A stretch of 64,000 bases of DNA, from the NCBI RefSeq assembly GCF_003703975.1, contig NZ_QTJY01000001.1:434001-498000 (forward strand), in the 5' to 3' direction. Every line of letters starts with the position of its first letter. The first letter of the stretch is position 1. This document shows positions 8,281-18,014 of the stretch, piece after piece. This stretch comes from Larkinella soli. Lineage in GTDB: Bacteria > Bacteroidota > Bacteroidia > Cytophagales > Spirosomataceae. The notes beneath the pieces are model-generated. The model saw nothing but the letters and a program-made list of their open reading frames with translations. It had not been told where the DNA came from and searched no databases. The translations under genes were made by a program, and so were the position numbers.

Positions 8281-9969
8281 ATGAAACGGCTCTACGTCCA
8301 CTCGATGCTTCCCCTTCTGCTGATTGCCTTACTGATCGGCGCCCCGTTCCGGAAGGAAAATCAGACTACCAACCGGCCGGCAGACGCGACCGGCCTCCCC
8401 TATGCGCCGATCTGCGGCCTGTCTCACGTCGGCGGGATTCCTGCCTCTCTGCTGGAGCAGCCCGTCGCCCTCCGGCCGAATCTGGGCCAGTATCCGACGC
8501 CGACCTCCACCAAAAACCAGAAAGCGCAGGCCTATTTCGAACAGGGAATGGCTTATCTCCACGCCTACTCGCTGGTCGAGGCCGCCCGCTCGTTCCATGA
8601 GGCCCTGCGGCAGGATTCGACCCTCGCCATGGCGCAGGCCGGATTGAGCCGGGTTTATGTTCAGATGGAAGATTTTCCGGCCGCCCGAAAGGCCGCCGAA
8701 AAAGCGAAACGGCTGGAGAAATACGCCGACGAACGGGAAAAGGCTCACATCGAACTACGGTTTGCTCAGCTGAAAGCCCTCGACTCGCTGAATAACCAGA
8801 AACTCCTGAATGAATACCGGCGGGTGATTTTCCAGGCTGTCCGGCGGTTTCCCGAGGACGCGGAACTGTGGCTCATGGCCGGCCATGCCTACGAACGGTT
8901 TGCCAGCGGCCGCGGACAGGGATCGTCGCCGGGCAGCATCGCCATCTATGAAAAGATTCTCCAGAAGGCTCCCGACCACCCGGCCGCCCACCATTTTCTG
9001 GTTCATGCCTACGAGGGCATGACCGATTATGCCAAAGCCCGGGAACACGGAGCCGCCTATGCGAAACTTTCCCCCAATCAGGCCCATGCCCTCCATATGT
9101 ACGCCCACGATCTGATGAAAACCGGGGATGTCGACGAGGCCATCGCCCAGATGAAACGGACCGATGCCATCGAACGCGGGCTGTACCAGAGCGAGAAATA
9201 CCCGTCGATGTACGACTGGCATCACATCCACAACATTTCGCTGCTGGCGCTGTGTTATCAGTATCAGGGGCGTATCCGGGAAGCCGAAGCCCTCCATAAG
9301 GAGAAATTTGAAACGCAGCGACCCGTGAATCCCGAACGGACCTTCTACAACAAGATGGGCTACCCGGCCCTGCTGATTTCCCAGAACCGGGAAACCGAAG
9401 CCGTTTCCATTGCCCGGGACTTAACCAAAGGCAGCACCCCCGGCGAACGGGTAATCGGCCATTATCTGCTCGGCATGGTAAATCTGAAGAAAAACCGCCT
9501 GGAAGCTGCCCGTGAAGACCTGAAAGCCTCCGAAGCCGAACTGGCCGTTGCCCGGAAAGGAGAGCAGACCGACTGGCTGGCCGCGTGGCTGGACCCTCAC
9601 CCCCGTTTTCTGGCGGCTCTGCTTGCTTTGTCGGACCCCGGCCGGCGGGCCGAGGGGATGAAAAATATCCGGAAGTTCCAGGCCGGCGCCCGGGAGCAGT
9701 TCGGCCCGGACCCCTGGGCTGAGGCCCTGTTTCAGCTGGAAATGATCGCCCAGGTAGCCTGGCAGCTGAAACTGTATGACTTCGCCGAAGAATCGGCCAA
9801 ACTGCTGGCCGAACACGACCCGGCCTATCCGGGAACGCACCTCGCCCTGGCCCGGATCGCCGAATGGAAAGGCGACAAAGCCGCGGCCGACCGCGAACGG
9901 AAGCTGGCGCGGCAGGGCTGGTCGAAAGCCGACCCGGTATTTCTGGCCCAAAGCCTGCCCGGCCAATAG
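8281..9969 (+). CDS. Tetratricopeptide-repeat protein
   Basis: A 562-residue protein with an N-terminal hydrophobic segment (about residues 9-21, MLPLLLIALLIGAPF), so it is exported or membrane-anchored. From about residue 80 onward it is built of helical TPR-type repeats, for example AYFEQGMAYLHAYSLVEAARS and LSRVYVQMEDFPAARKAAEKA. Similar long TPR proteins are widespread in Bacteroidota and act as scaffolds, but no catalytic domain is visible. It is convergent with the sulfatase gene, the two sharing a terminator, so it is not in that operon. Molecular function unknown. Confidence 0.8.
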   Translation: MKRLYVHSMLPLLLIALLIGAPFRKENQTTNRPADATGLPYAPICGLSHVGGIPASLLEQPVALRPNLGQYPTPTSTKNQKAQAYFEQGMAYLHAYSLVEAARSFHEALRQDSTLAMAQAGLSRVYVQMEDFPAARKAAEKAKRLEKYADEREKAHIELRFAQLKALDSLNNQKLLNEYRRVIFQAVRRFPEDAELWLMAGHAYERFASGRGQGSSPGSIAIYEKILQKAPDHPAAHHFLVHAYEGMTDYAKAREHGAAYAKLSPNQAHALHMYAHDLMKTGDVDEAIAQMKRTDAIERGLYQSEKYPSMYDWHHIHNISLLALCYQYQGRIREAEALHKEKFETQRPVNPERTFYNKMGYPALLISQNRETEAVSIARDLTKGSTPGERVIGHYLLGMVNLKKNRLEAAREDLKASEAELAVARKGEQTDWLAAWLDPHPRFLAALLALSDPGRRAEGMKNIRKFQAGAREQFGPDPWAEALFQLEMIAQVAWQLKLYDFAEESAKLLAEHDPAYPGTHLALARIAEWKGDKAAADRERKLARQGWSKADPVFLAQSLPGQ

Positions 9970-9971
9970 AG

Positions 9972-9997
9972 AAAAAGCCCCGAACGGGGCTTTTTTC
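9972..9997. terminator. Shared terminator of TPR and sulfatase genes
   Basis: AAAAAGCCCCG-AA-CGGGGCTTTTTT is a compact GC hairpin flanked by A and T runs, placed between two convergent genes, so it can work in both directions. Confidence 0.9.
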
Positions 9998-11455
9998 TTA
10001 CTGTCCTCCTTCCCGACCGACCGGCCGGGCATTTTTTCCGATGCGGTTCTGGAGTTCGTCGCCGAGGTCTTCGCGGGCGGCTTCGGCCAGTTTTTCAAGT
10101 TCGGCCACGATTTCGGGATGCTGCCCGCGCACGTCGTAACGTTCGCCCGGGTCGCGCTGAAGGTCGTAGAGGCCGCCCTGAATGGCATGCGTTTCGGTGC
10201 TGGGTCCGGGTTTGCCGCCCTGGCCGGGCAGGTACCCCTCATACGTACGGCCGGGATGCGGAAACACCAGCTTCCAGTCGCCTTTCCGCACGGCTTCCAG
10301 GCTATTTTTCCGGTAATAATACAGGAATTGCTCCCGGGGAGTGGCCGAGTCGTCGCCTTTGAGCAGGGTAACGATGTCGACGCCGTCAATGCGGTTTTTT
10401 GGCTGGCGGGCTCCGCAGAGCTTTGCCACGGTGGGCAGAATGTCGAGGGTGCTGAGCAGTTTGTTCGAAACGCGGCCCGCCGGTACGACGCCGGGCCATC
10501 GCATCAGACACGGCACACGCTGGCCGCCTTCGAAAGACGTTCCCTTTCCTTCCCGGAAACCGCCTGACGAGCCGGCATGGTCTCCGTAGTTCAGCCAGGG
10601 GCCGTTGTCGCTTGTAAAGATGACGAGGGTGTTTTTATCGAGGCCCTGTTTTTTGAGTTCCGCCAGAATTTCTCCGACCGACCAATCGATTTCCATCATG
10701 ACGTCGCCGTAAAGGCCCCGGCGGCTCTTTCCCGCAAACCGGGCCGAAGCCGCCAGCGGAACGTGGGGCAGCGGGTGCGGCACATACAGGAAGAAGGGTT
10801 CCTTACGGTGGTTGCGGATAAAGCCGACCGCCCGTTCGGTGAGGGCCGATGTGATGGCGCTCGCATCTTCCAGCGTGTTGACGGCTTTAAAGGGCGTATT
10901 TCCTTCGATCAGATTCAGAATCGGATAATGGGCGTTGGCCTGGTTCGGATGCAGCGGCCACATATCGTGCGAATACGGTACGCCGAAATATTCGTCGAAG
11001 CCGTTTTGCAGGGGCAGAAACTGGTGGCGGTCGCCGAGGTGCCATTTCCCGAAGATCCCGGTCCTGTACCCTTTTTCCTTCAGGAGTTCGGCCAGGGTTT
11101 CCTCGTTCGGGTTGATTCCGATGGGCGAACCTGGTCCCAGAGCGCCGTAGAGGCCGAGCCGGTTCGGGTAACAGCCGGTCAGCAGGGCGGCCCGGGAAGC
11201 GGTACAGACGGCCTGTGCCGCCAGAAAGTTGGTAAACCGGGTTCCTTCCGACGCCAGCCGGTCGAGGTTCGGCGTCGAGTACCCCAGGGCGCCCGTCACG
11301 CCGAGGTCACCGTAGCCCATGTCGTCCATAAAAAAAAGAACCACGTTGGGGGTCTGCGCCTTCGGGCGTTCGACCCAGGCGCCGATCAGCAGGGTAATAC
11401 TCAGGGAAAGCGTCAGGCCGATAGCGAGCCGGAAAAAGGGGTTTCGGATCATCAT
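9998..11455 (-). CDS. Type I sulfatase (arylsulfatase family)
   Basis: A 485-residue exported enzyme with an N-terminal hydrophobic signal segment (about residues 9-27). It has the sulfatase metal-binding start (NVVLFFMDDMGYGD) and the maturation motif CTASR at 84-88. In type I sulfatases the Cys of CxASR or CxPSR is converted to formylglycine, which needs a separate formylglycine-generating enzyme or anSME; neither is in this window. Later conserved blocks include GIFGKWHLG, FFLYVPHPLPHVPL and FTSDNGPW. It probably removes sulfate from carbohydrate or another ester in the periplasm. The substrate cannot be inferred. Start codons at 11455 and 11452 are equivalent. Confidence 0.93.
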   Translation of the reverse strand: MMIRNPFFRLAIGLTLSLSITLLIGAWVERPKAQTPNVVLFFMDDMGYGDLGVTGALGYSTPNLDRLASEGTRFTNFLAAQAVCTASRAALLTGCYPNRLGLYGALGPGSPIGINPNEETLAELLKEKGYRTGIFGKWHLGDRHQFLPLQNGFDEYFGVPYSHDMWPLHPNQANAHYPILNLIEGNTPFKAVNTLEDASAITSALTERAVGFIRNHRKEPFFLYVPHPLPHVPLAASARFAGKSRRGLYGDVMMEIDWSVGEILAELKKQGLDKNTLVIFTSDNGPWLNYGDHAGSSGGFREGKGTSFEGGQRVPCLMRWPGVVPAGRVSNKLLSTLDILPTVAKLCGARQPKNRIDGVDIVTLLKGDDSATPREQFLYYYRKNSLEAVRKGDWKLVFPHPGRTYEGYLPGQGGKPGPSTETHAIQGGLYDLQRDPGERYDVRGQHPEIVAELEKLAEAAREDLGDELQNRIGKNARPVGREGGQ

Positions 11456-11707
11456 GCAGAGGAATTGAATGATAAAGTATATTTATTCGCTATAGTTAAT
11501 CTATTTAAAGATCGGCCGTAAAGATAATCGGGCGGACCATTCGCGGAGGCTGCCTGGACCTCTATCTTGAAAATTTACCGGAGTTTGATGGAAAAATATA
11601 AATGAAAATCCCGTCCAACGAACATTTCAGAATTTCTTTTTGGGGCGGGGACGAAATCCGGCCGGGTCAGCGTTGTAGGAAGCGGGTTCGGAACGAATCC
11701 TGATTCT

Positions 11708-12175
11708 ATGCGGAAACTTTTTCTGATCCTCCTGCTGGGCTGCTTCGGCCCATTTACCGGCCAGGCCCAGACCATCAGCCGGAAGCCGATTACCCGAACG
11801 GAATTCGTTCGTCTGATGCAGACTCTGGCGGCCGGTCTGAACGAGAACAACGCCTATAAGGCCGCGGACTGTTTTGCCCTGGACGCCCTGTATACGGAGC
11901 CGCCCAACCGGAAAAACTTCCGGGGTCGCCATAAGATCTTCGACTATTTCGGCGGGATAAAAGGGCGACCGACCCTCATGAAAATGACCTGGCACCACCT
12001 GGCCTTCGATGAGCAGACTCAGATCGGCTCCGGCGAGTTCACGCTGTCGAGCGGCAACACCATTCACGGCATGGTCAGCGTCCGGATTCGGGATGGACTG
12101 ATCGGCAACTGGCGGGAATATTTCTACGAATCTCCGCTCGACTGGAACGCTTTTATATTACAGAATCCGTTCTGA
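11708..12175 (+). CDS. Secreted SnoaL/NTF2-like protein
   Basis: A 155-residue protein with a signal peptide (MRKLFLILLLGCFGPFTGQAQ; cleavage after AQ, or possibly lipid attachment at Cys12). The mature part fits the SnoaL/NTF2 cone fold: an N-terminal helix (FVRLMQTLAAGLNENNAYKAADCFALDA), the YTEPPNRKNFRGRHKIFDYF block, and C-terminal strands ending in a WREYFYESPLDW tail. Such domains bind small hydrophobic ligands or act as isomerases or cyclases; no catalytic residues can be named. It is divergent from the sulfatase across a 252-base AT-rich gap. Confidence 0.75.
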   Translation: MRKLFLILLLGCFGPFTGQAQTISRKPITRTEFVRLMQTLAAGLNENNAYKAADCFALDALYTEPPNRKNFRGRHKIFDYFGGIKGRPTLMKMTWHHLAFDEQTQIGSGEFTLSSGNTIHGMVSVRIRDGLIGNWREYFYESPLDWNAFILQNPF

Positions 12176-12700
12176 ACGGCGGAAATCCGCTTTATTTTCA
12201 TGGGACGGGAGGATCACCCATTTCTAATGTCCTCCTCCCCCATCCTTCCGAATGAACTCAGTTTCATTGCCCTTGAAATGAGAAGGTTATAAAATCCTTC
12301 CCATCCGGCTTCCTTTTAGGTATAGCCGGTATCCCTCTTGTCTCCCCCGAATTGAACTAAGTAATAATACCAAAAAATCACCCGATTTGGGTTAGTTATT
12401 TCTTTCTGATACTTATCTTTCCGGTATCTACTTAGCAATCTGATAATCAGCGAATTCGGGAGGCAGGTATTTCCTGCAGTTTAAAAAAGAAAGAAATCCG
12501 GATCGACCCCTTCTTTAACTCCAATTAAAGCATACCTCAAATTAGGTTAATCGGCAGAATATTATTCTGATTTTAAAACTCTTCATCAAACATTATATTT
12601 CATACGTTTCATTTTTTGCCAATTTTTATTGTTTATTGCGTTTGGTTTAAAATTATAAAAATGCAAACCATTAGTAACATTCATCAAAAACTTCAAGTTT
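12176..12700. other. Long AT-rich intergenic region before susC
   Basis: About 525 bases without a credible gene, clearly richer in A and T than its neighbours. It begins with a weak hairpin (GCGGA-AA-TCCGC at 12179-12190 followed by TTTATTTTC) that may terminate the SnoaL-like gene. The rest most likely holds the promoter and 5' leader of the SusC/SusD operon. I saw no riboswitch, no clear -7/-33 pair and no direct repeats. Confidence 0.5.
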
Positions 12701-15700
12701 ATGATCAAACGTGTACTTATGAGTATACTTATGGTATACTCATCCTGGGTAGTCGCTTTCGCTCAGGACAGGAAAGTTACGGGCCGTGTAACTTCCACAG
12801 AAGACGGGGTGGCGCTGCCGGGCGTATCGGTGGCGGTAAAAGGAACCACCCGCGGAACCAACACCGATTCGAACGGTGAATATTCGATCCAGGTCGGAAA
12901 CGAGGCCACGCTGGTATTCAGCTTTGTAGGCATGACCCCCCTGGAAATTTCCGTCGGCAATCAGTCGGTGATAAATGCCCGGCTGGCCTCCGACACGCGC
13001 CAGCTTGCCGAAATCGTGGTGACCGGGGTCGGGGTAGCTACCGATAAACGGAAACTGGGTATTTCCGTCGAATCCATTTCGGCCGCCAAATTACCGGCGG
13101 CTCCCTCGGCCTCCGTGGATCAGGCCCTGGTCGGGAAAATCGCCGGTGCCCAGATCTCCAGCACGAGCGGTACGCCCGGCGCGGACATCAACATCCTGCT
13201 TCGCGGAATCAACACGATCAACCGGGGCACGCAGCCGATGATCCTGATCGACGGGGTGCAGATGGCCGCTACCAACCTCAACACCATCGACCTCAACACC
13301 ATCGAGCGCGTCGAAGTGGTGCAGGGGGCCGCGGCCGCCACCATCTACGGTGCGCAGGGCGCCAATGGGGTCATCCAGCTTTTCACCAAAAAAGGGAAAT
13401 CCGGCCAGTTGAACATCGACATTTCGTCCAGTGTGGCTCAGAATACCTACCTGAACATCGGGGACGTGCATAAGGCCCGCTTCCACGGCTTTGCCACCGA
13501 CGCCAGTAACAATGTGGTCGGTTCGTCGGGCAAACCCATCGTTTTCGATGAAGCGACGAGCACCTACAGCGAAAATGTCATCTGGAACAGCACGGACCCG
13601 ACGGTGAAAAACGATAAACCGTATAACGCCAACCTCAAGTATTACGACCACTACGATTATTTTTTCCAGCCGGCCTATACGACCAACAACAGCATCGCGG
13701 TATCGGGCGGCAAGGATAAACTCGACTTTCTGGTATCGGCTTCCAACAACCACCAGACGAGCAACATCATCAACAACGGAGCATTCAACCGTACGAACCT
13801 GACGACCAACATCGGGTTCGAGGTGTTCAAGGGCCTCACTTTCCGGACGACCACGCAGCTGGCCTATACCAAAAATACCATCCGCAGCCTCGACCGGCTT
13901 ATCATGTACAGCGTCAATAATGCCCGCCCGTTCGCCGATTTCTCGTACCGCGACCCGGACGGCAACGCACCGATCTATTTTGGCGACGCTATTGGCGTGA
14001 ACCACTTCAATCCGGATTACTACAGCCAGTACTGGAACACGAACGACGACAAGATCGACGTGATCCAGAGCCTCAACCTCAATTATAAATTCGCGAAATT
14101 CGTTGAACTCGACGCCAAATACGGCATCAACTACCAGCGGCAGGAGCTGATTTACACGTTTGCCAACCAGTCGAAAAACCGCAACGCCGTTTACACGAAC
14201 AACTCGCTGAACAACATCGGCCCCAGCGGTGACCTGACGGGTGAAATCGACAACTACAGTTATAACAAAACCTTCCAGAACTTCCTGGCGACGGCCACCT
14301 TCCAGACCGACTGGCAGCAGGACTTCAATTCCAAAATCCCCATCCGGACCGCCACCCAGGTGTCGTTCGACTGGCGGAAACGCAACGACCGGCAGTACAT
14401 CACCTACGCCACCGGCCTGCCGACCTACACGCCTTTCAACGCCAGCCAGGCCAGCGCTTTCAAGGTACCTTCCGAGGACCAACTGCTGAACTCGACCATC
14501 AACTCGATCAACATCATCGAGGGCGGTGGTGATTACGCCTTCCCGTTCGTGACCTATGGCTTCCTGGTGAACCAGCGGATTGAGTTCGGCGACATCGCCG
14601 GGATTTCGGGCGGTTTTCGTTCCGACTATTCCTCGGCTTTCGGCCAGGGTTCGAAACCGTTCACGTTCCCGCGCGGAGATGCCTACTTCCGGTTGTCGGC
14701 CTTTAAATTCTGGGAAAACTCGTCCATCAGCGGCATTTTTCCCGAGCTGAAACTGCGGGCCGCCTACGGCCAGGCCGGGATTCAGCCGAGACCGTTCGAC
14801 CGTTACGTGACCCTCGGCACGAAGACCCTCGGAAACAGCAACGCCTTCTATTATCCCTCGAACCAGAAAAACCCGGACCTGAACGTGGAGGTTTCCGAAG
14901 AACTGGAAGTCGGGGCAGACATGGTGTTCACCCCGCTCCGCGGCACCGACTGGCTGAGCAGCCTCCAGTTGTCGGCCACCTACTGGGACCGGAAAACGAA
15001 AAACGCCATCTATAAGGTGGACGTTGCTCCCTCCTCCGGCTCGGGGACTCTGCTCGACAACGCCTTCTCGCTGGGTTCCAACGGCTTCCAGGCTTCTCTG
15101 AACGCCACGGTGTTCCGCAGCAAGGGCCTGACCTGGAACCTGACGACCAACTTTGGTAAACAGACTTCCAAAATTCTGAGTGTGAAGGATAACCAGGAGA
15201 TCGTCATCATTTCCAATGCCGGGAGTACCAATTACGTCCTGAAAGCCGGTGAAAAGATCGGGCAGCTGTATGGGAACGTCGCCATCCATGATGTAAACGC
15301 CAAGGGCCCGGACGGACAGCCGTACATTTCCCCGGACCAGCAGGCGAACTACGAAGTGGCCGGCAACGGCTGGGTCGTCAACAAAACGACCAAAGCCCCC
15401 TACTTCACCCCGAGACTGTACAGCTTCGGCGACCCGAACCCGAAATTCCTGATGTCGTTCATCAACGATCTGTCATACAGAAACTTCCTGACGCTTTCTT
15501 TCCAGTTCGACTGGGTAAACGGAAGCCACCTGTACAACCAGACCAAAGAGTGGATGTATCGCGACGGTATTCACGGCGATTACGACAAAGCGTTCAGTAT
15601 CAACGGCGAAACGGCGGCCTGGACGGCTTTCTACCGCGGGGTATATGCCGAACGGCAGCGGAACGGTACCAAGAATTACTTCTACGAAGATGCCTCGTTC

Positions 15701-15937
15701 GTGCGCCTGCGTAACATCGCCATCGGCTTCGACCTGGGCAAAGTGATCCGGATTCCGGCCACCAAACGGGTGCAGCTGGTGCTTTCCGGCCGGAACCTGC
15801 TGACCTGGACCAAGTATACCGGCTTCGACCCCGAAATCAGCTCCGGCACCAACGGTTCGGCCTTCGACCGGGGGACCGACCACAACACCATGCCGAACTA
15901 CCGCTCGTACCAGGCGACCGTCAACATTGGCTTCTAA
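12701..15937 (+). CDS. SusC/RagA-family TonB-dependent receptor
   Basis: A 1078-residue outer-membrane receptor. The signal peptide ends in VVAFAQ (about residue 22). It is followed by a carboxypeptidase-regulatory-like beta-sandwich (about 25-100, VTGRVTSTEDGVALPGVSV), the plug domain (about 105-235, including VDQALVGKIAGAQISS and PMILIDGVQM) and a 22-strand barrel ending in the aromatic C-terminus NIGF. SusC proteins form the channel under a SusD lid and import glycans or peptides energised by TonB. The SusD partner follows directly. No N-terminal secretin/TonB short-N or anti-sigma-interacting extension is present, so it is unlikely to be a transducer type. The ligand is unknown: no glycoside hydrolase or PUL regulator is adjacent. 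Confidence 0.95.
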   Translation: MIKRVLMSILMVYSSWVVAFAQDRKVTGRVTSTEDGVALPGVSVAVKGTTRGTNTDSNGEYSIQVGNEATLVFSFVGMTPLEISVGNQSVINARLASDTRQLAEIVVTGVGVATDKRKLGISVESISAAKLPAAPSASVDQALVGKIAGAQISSTSGTPGADINILLRGINTINRGTQPMILIDGVQMAATNLNTIDLNTIERVEVVQGAAAATIYGAQGANGVIQLFTKKGKSGQLNIDISSSVAQNTYLNIGDVHKARFHGFATDASNNVVGSSGKPIVFDEATSTYSENVIWNSTDPTVKNDKPYNANLKYYDHYDYFFQPAYTTNNSIAVSGGKDKLDFLVSASNNHQTSNIINNGAFNRTNLTTNIGFEVFKGLTFRTTTQLAYTKNTIRSLDRLIMYSVNNARPFADFSYRDPDGNAPIYFGDAIGVNHFNPDYYSQYWNTNDDKIDVIQSLNLNYKFAKFVELDAKYGINYQRQELIYTFANQSKNRNAVYTNNSLNNIGPSGDLTGEIDNYSYNKTFQNFLATATFQTDWQQDFNSKIPIRTATQVSFDWRKRNDRQYITYATGLPTYTPFNASQASAFKVPSEDQLLNSTINSINIIEGGGDYAFPFVTYGFLVNQRIEFGDIAGISGGFRSDYSSAFGQGSKPFTFPRGDAYFRLSAFKFWENSSISGIFPELKLRAAYGQAGIQPRPFDRYVTLGTKTLGNSNAFYYPSNQKNPDLNVEVSEELEVGADMVFTPLRGTDWLSSLQLSATYWDRKTKNAIYKVDVAPSSGSGTLLDNAFSLGSNGFQASLNATVFRSKGLTWNLTTNFGKQTSKILSVKDNQEIVIISNAGSTNYVLKAGEKIGQLYGNVAIHDVNAKGPDGQPYISPDQQANYEVAGNGWVVNKTTKAPYFTPRLYSFGDPNPKFLMSFINDLSYRNFLTLSFQFDWVNGSHLYNQTKEWMYRDGIHGDYDKAFSINGETAAWTAFYRGVYAERQRNGTKNYFYEDASFVRLRNIAIGFDLGKVIRIPATKRVQLVLSGRNLLTWTKYTGFDPEISSGTNGSAFDRGTDHNTMPNYRSYQATVNIGF

Positions 15938-15950
15938 CCGAATCATCAAC

Positions 15951-17597
15951 ATGAAACGAACCCTATTTTTTCTTACTACTGCCCTTTCGATCGGCGTATT
16001 TTCCGCCTGCAAGGAGCAGCTGGACGTAAAGAACCCCAACCAGCCGACCACCGCGAGCGCCAATTCGGAAAGCGGGGTCATTGCCCTGGCCCAGGGGGGC
16101 GTGTACGTCAACGGGTTTCAGCAGTACAAGTATCCCTATGACGGGGTTTCCGGGTATTTCTGGACCGGCGCCATCGGTTTCCATGAGATCATGGCCGACG
16201 TGATCGGCGTCGAAGCGGCCAACCAGTTTCTGAACCAGATCGGCTGCCCGGACTACGTGATCCTGGACGACGGCACGAAGGTGCTGAACCCGAACTCGCC
16301 GAAGGAGCAGGTGGCCATGATCCGGGAGATCAACCAGAACGCCAACGCGGGTCAAAATACGCTCTATTACGAATGGGCGTATATGTATGCGCTCAACAGC
16401 TCGATGAACAGCGTGCTGGAGCTGGCCGACAAGGCGGCTTTCACCGGCGATGCCGCCACGAAAAAGGCCACCCTTCAGGCCTGGGCTCACTGGTGGAAAG
16501 GATACGCCTACGCCCGCATCGGCTCGATCTATTACGCCGGGCTGATCAACAACGCCGGTACCGGAACCAACAATACCTACGTCACGAAGGAAAAGATCAT
16601 CGAGGAGTCGAATGCCAGCTTCGACAAGGCGACCCAGGCGCTGTCGGCCATCAGCAATACCGCCGACTACACCACCGTCATGAACCAGCTGATCCCGACC
16701 TTCAACCAGGTCGGAAAAGGCCGGGTACCGACGCCGGATATGTGGAAGCGCGGCATCAGCACCATGAAAGCCCGCAACCTCCTGGCCAACACCCCGGTGA
16801 AAAACATGACGGCGGCCCAGTGGCAGCAGGTTCTGACGCTGACCAACGCCGGCCTGACGGCTTCCGATAATGTGTTTACCGGTCGCTCAAATGATAATGG
16901 GGATTTTCTGGCGGCCGCCAACGGTGCCGTCGCCCCGAAAGCGACGGGTGATGCGGGCGGTGGGATTACCTACAAGGTCAGCGAACGTCTGATTCAGGAT
17001 TTCAAACCGGCCGACAAACGGCTGGTCAACAACTTCCGCAAACGGGCTACGCCCTGGATCGGGAACAGCGACCGCGGCAACGCCTTCAATACGCGCTACG
17101 ACCTGCTCGACGGGGGTTCCGGTCAGGCCGGTGTGATCGTCATGAGCAGCAAGTCCGTCGGGCAGTATGAACTGTATCTGGCGTCCACCTACGAGGAAAA
17201 TGAACTGATGAAAGCCGAGGCTAAACTCTACACCGGCGACGTCGAAGGCGGTTTGAAAATCATCGACGCCATCCGAACGATGCAGGGCGCCGGTCTGCCG
17301 GCCGTGGCCGGAACCGGCCTCGCGCTGGAAGCCGCCAAAGAAGAACTCCGCAGCGAGCGCCGGATCGTGCTGGCCTTCCGGGGCCTCTCGTTCTACGACG
17401 CCCGTCGCTGGGGGGTGATCGAGGACGTCGCTAAAGGGGGCGGCCGCAAGAACGCCGTGGTAGTCGACAAGACCGGGAAAGTGAACACGAAGGCGACGAT
17501 AAATTATAACTTCCTGGATTACTGGGACGTTCCCGATAACGAGCTGGCTTACAACAAACCGGGTGACGGCAGTGCGCCGGTGAAGAACCCGAGATAA
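15951..17597 (+). CDS. SusD/RagB-family nutrient-binding lipoprotein
   Basis: A 548-residue lipoprotein starting MKRTLFFLTTALSIG with lipobox FSAC (Cys20). It has the SusD helical TPR scaffold and the conserved C-terminal blocks, including EENELMKAEAKLYTGD and LRSERRIVLAFRGLSFYDARRWG. SusD lipoproteins sit on the outer face of the outer membrane and close over the SusC channel. The start at 15951, 13 bases after the susC stop, is chosen over an in-frame upstream codon at 15927, because it begins the signal peptide directly. It is co-transcribed with susC and ends at a strong terminator. Confidence 0.94.
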   Translation: MKRTLFFLTTALSIGVFSACKEQLDVKNPNQPTTASANSESGVIALAQGGVYVNGFQQYKYPYDGVSGYFWTGAIGFHEIMADVIGVEAANQFLNQIGCPDYVILDDGTKVLNPNSPKEQVAMIREINQNANAGQNTLYYEWAYMYALNSSMNSVLELADKAAFTGDAATKKATLQAWAHWWKGYAYARIGSIYYAGLINNAGTGTNNTYVTKEKIIEESNASFDKATQALSAISNTADYTTVMNQLIPTFNQVGKGRVPTPDMWKRGISTMKARNLLANTPVKNMTAAQWQQVLTLTNAGLTASDNVFTGRSNDNGDFLAAANGAVAPKATGDAGGGITYKVSERLIQDFKPADKRLVNNFRKRATPWIGNSDRGNAFNTRYDLLDGGSGQAGVIVMSSKSVGQYELYLASTYEENELMKAEAKLYTGDVEGGLKIIDAIRTMQGAGLPAVAGTGLALEAAKEELRSERRIVLAFRGLSFYDARRWGVIEDVAKGGGRKNAVVVDKTGKVNTKATINYNFLDYWDVPDNELAYNKPGDGSAPVKNPR

Positions 17598-17612
17598 GCC
17601 CAATCTCATCTT

Positions 17613-17648
17613 AAAAAAGGAGCCTGTTTCACCGCAGGCTCCTTTTTT
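17613..17648 (+). terminator. Terminator of the SusC/SusD operon
   Basis: AAAAAAGGAGCCTG and CAGGCTCCTTTTTT form a 14-base stem with an 8-base loop and a run of Ts. Confidence 0.93.
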
Positions 17649-17797
17649 ATTGGCGGAGTTCAGAAAAGAATATATTTGTACGTACAATATTTACTTTGAA
17701 CTTCTTGATAGAAGCTTGGCTATGTTGGATGTGCTTCTTCAAAATTTGTTTGGGGAGGCCCTCTTTGATCACAACCGATTTTTCATCCAGCCGGTTT

Positions 17798-17886
17798 TGT
17801 CATCCCGAGGAACGAGGGATCCTGTGCTTCGGTACTCGTTCAGATAGGTCATTCAGCCACAAGATCCCTCCTGCGTCGGGATAACA
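17798..17886. repeat. Palindromic repeat with TGTCATCCCGA ends
   Basis: The outer arms are TGTCATCCCGA (17798-17808) and TCGGGATAACA (17876-17886), almost perfect inverses. Inside them GAGGGATC and GATCCCTC also pair. The same outer arms occur around 44440-44712 and 33084-33126 in this window, so this is a dispersed intergenic repeat family. It is short, non-coding and lies between the SusD terminator and an AT-richer gene. Confidence 0.75.
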
Positions 17887-17910
17887 AACCGGGCGGACTG
17901 GCAAAAACGT

Positions 17911-17986
17911 TTCCTCCAAACCTCCTGAAGGGAGCCTTTTCGTGCAGTCAAAAGCCCCCATTCCCCCGAAGGGGGGTGTTCCGGGT
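17911..17986. repeat. C/G-run palindromic element
   Basis: CCTCCTGAAGGGAGC (17930-17944 region) and CCCCCATTCCCCCGAAGGGGGGTG (17955-17978 region) are successive self-complementary C-run/G-run units, similar in style to the repeats near 22351, 27026-27253 and 44508-44625. No gene lies in 17598-18014. Confidence 0.5.
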
Positions 17987-18014
17987 AAAACCAATATCTA
18001 ACTCATAACCCGTA

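Noticed and set aside
12616-12879. 87-codon plus-strand frame overlapping the susC start
   Set aside because: It lies out of frame with the signal peptide of SusC and has no recognisable content.
13091-15289. Long antisense frame (732 codons) opposite susC
   Set aside because: It is the mirror of the high-GC susC coding sequence, has no plausible domains and no promoter; the SusC reading is unambiguous.
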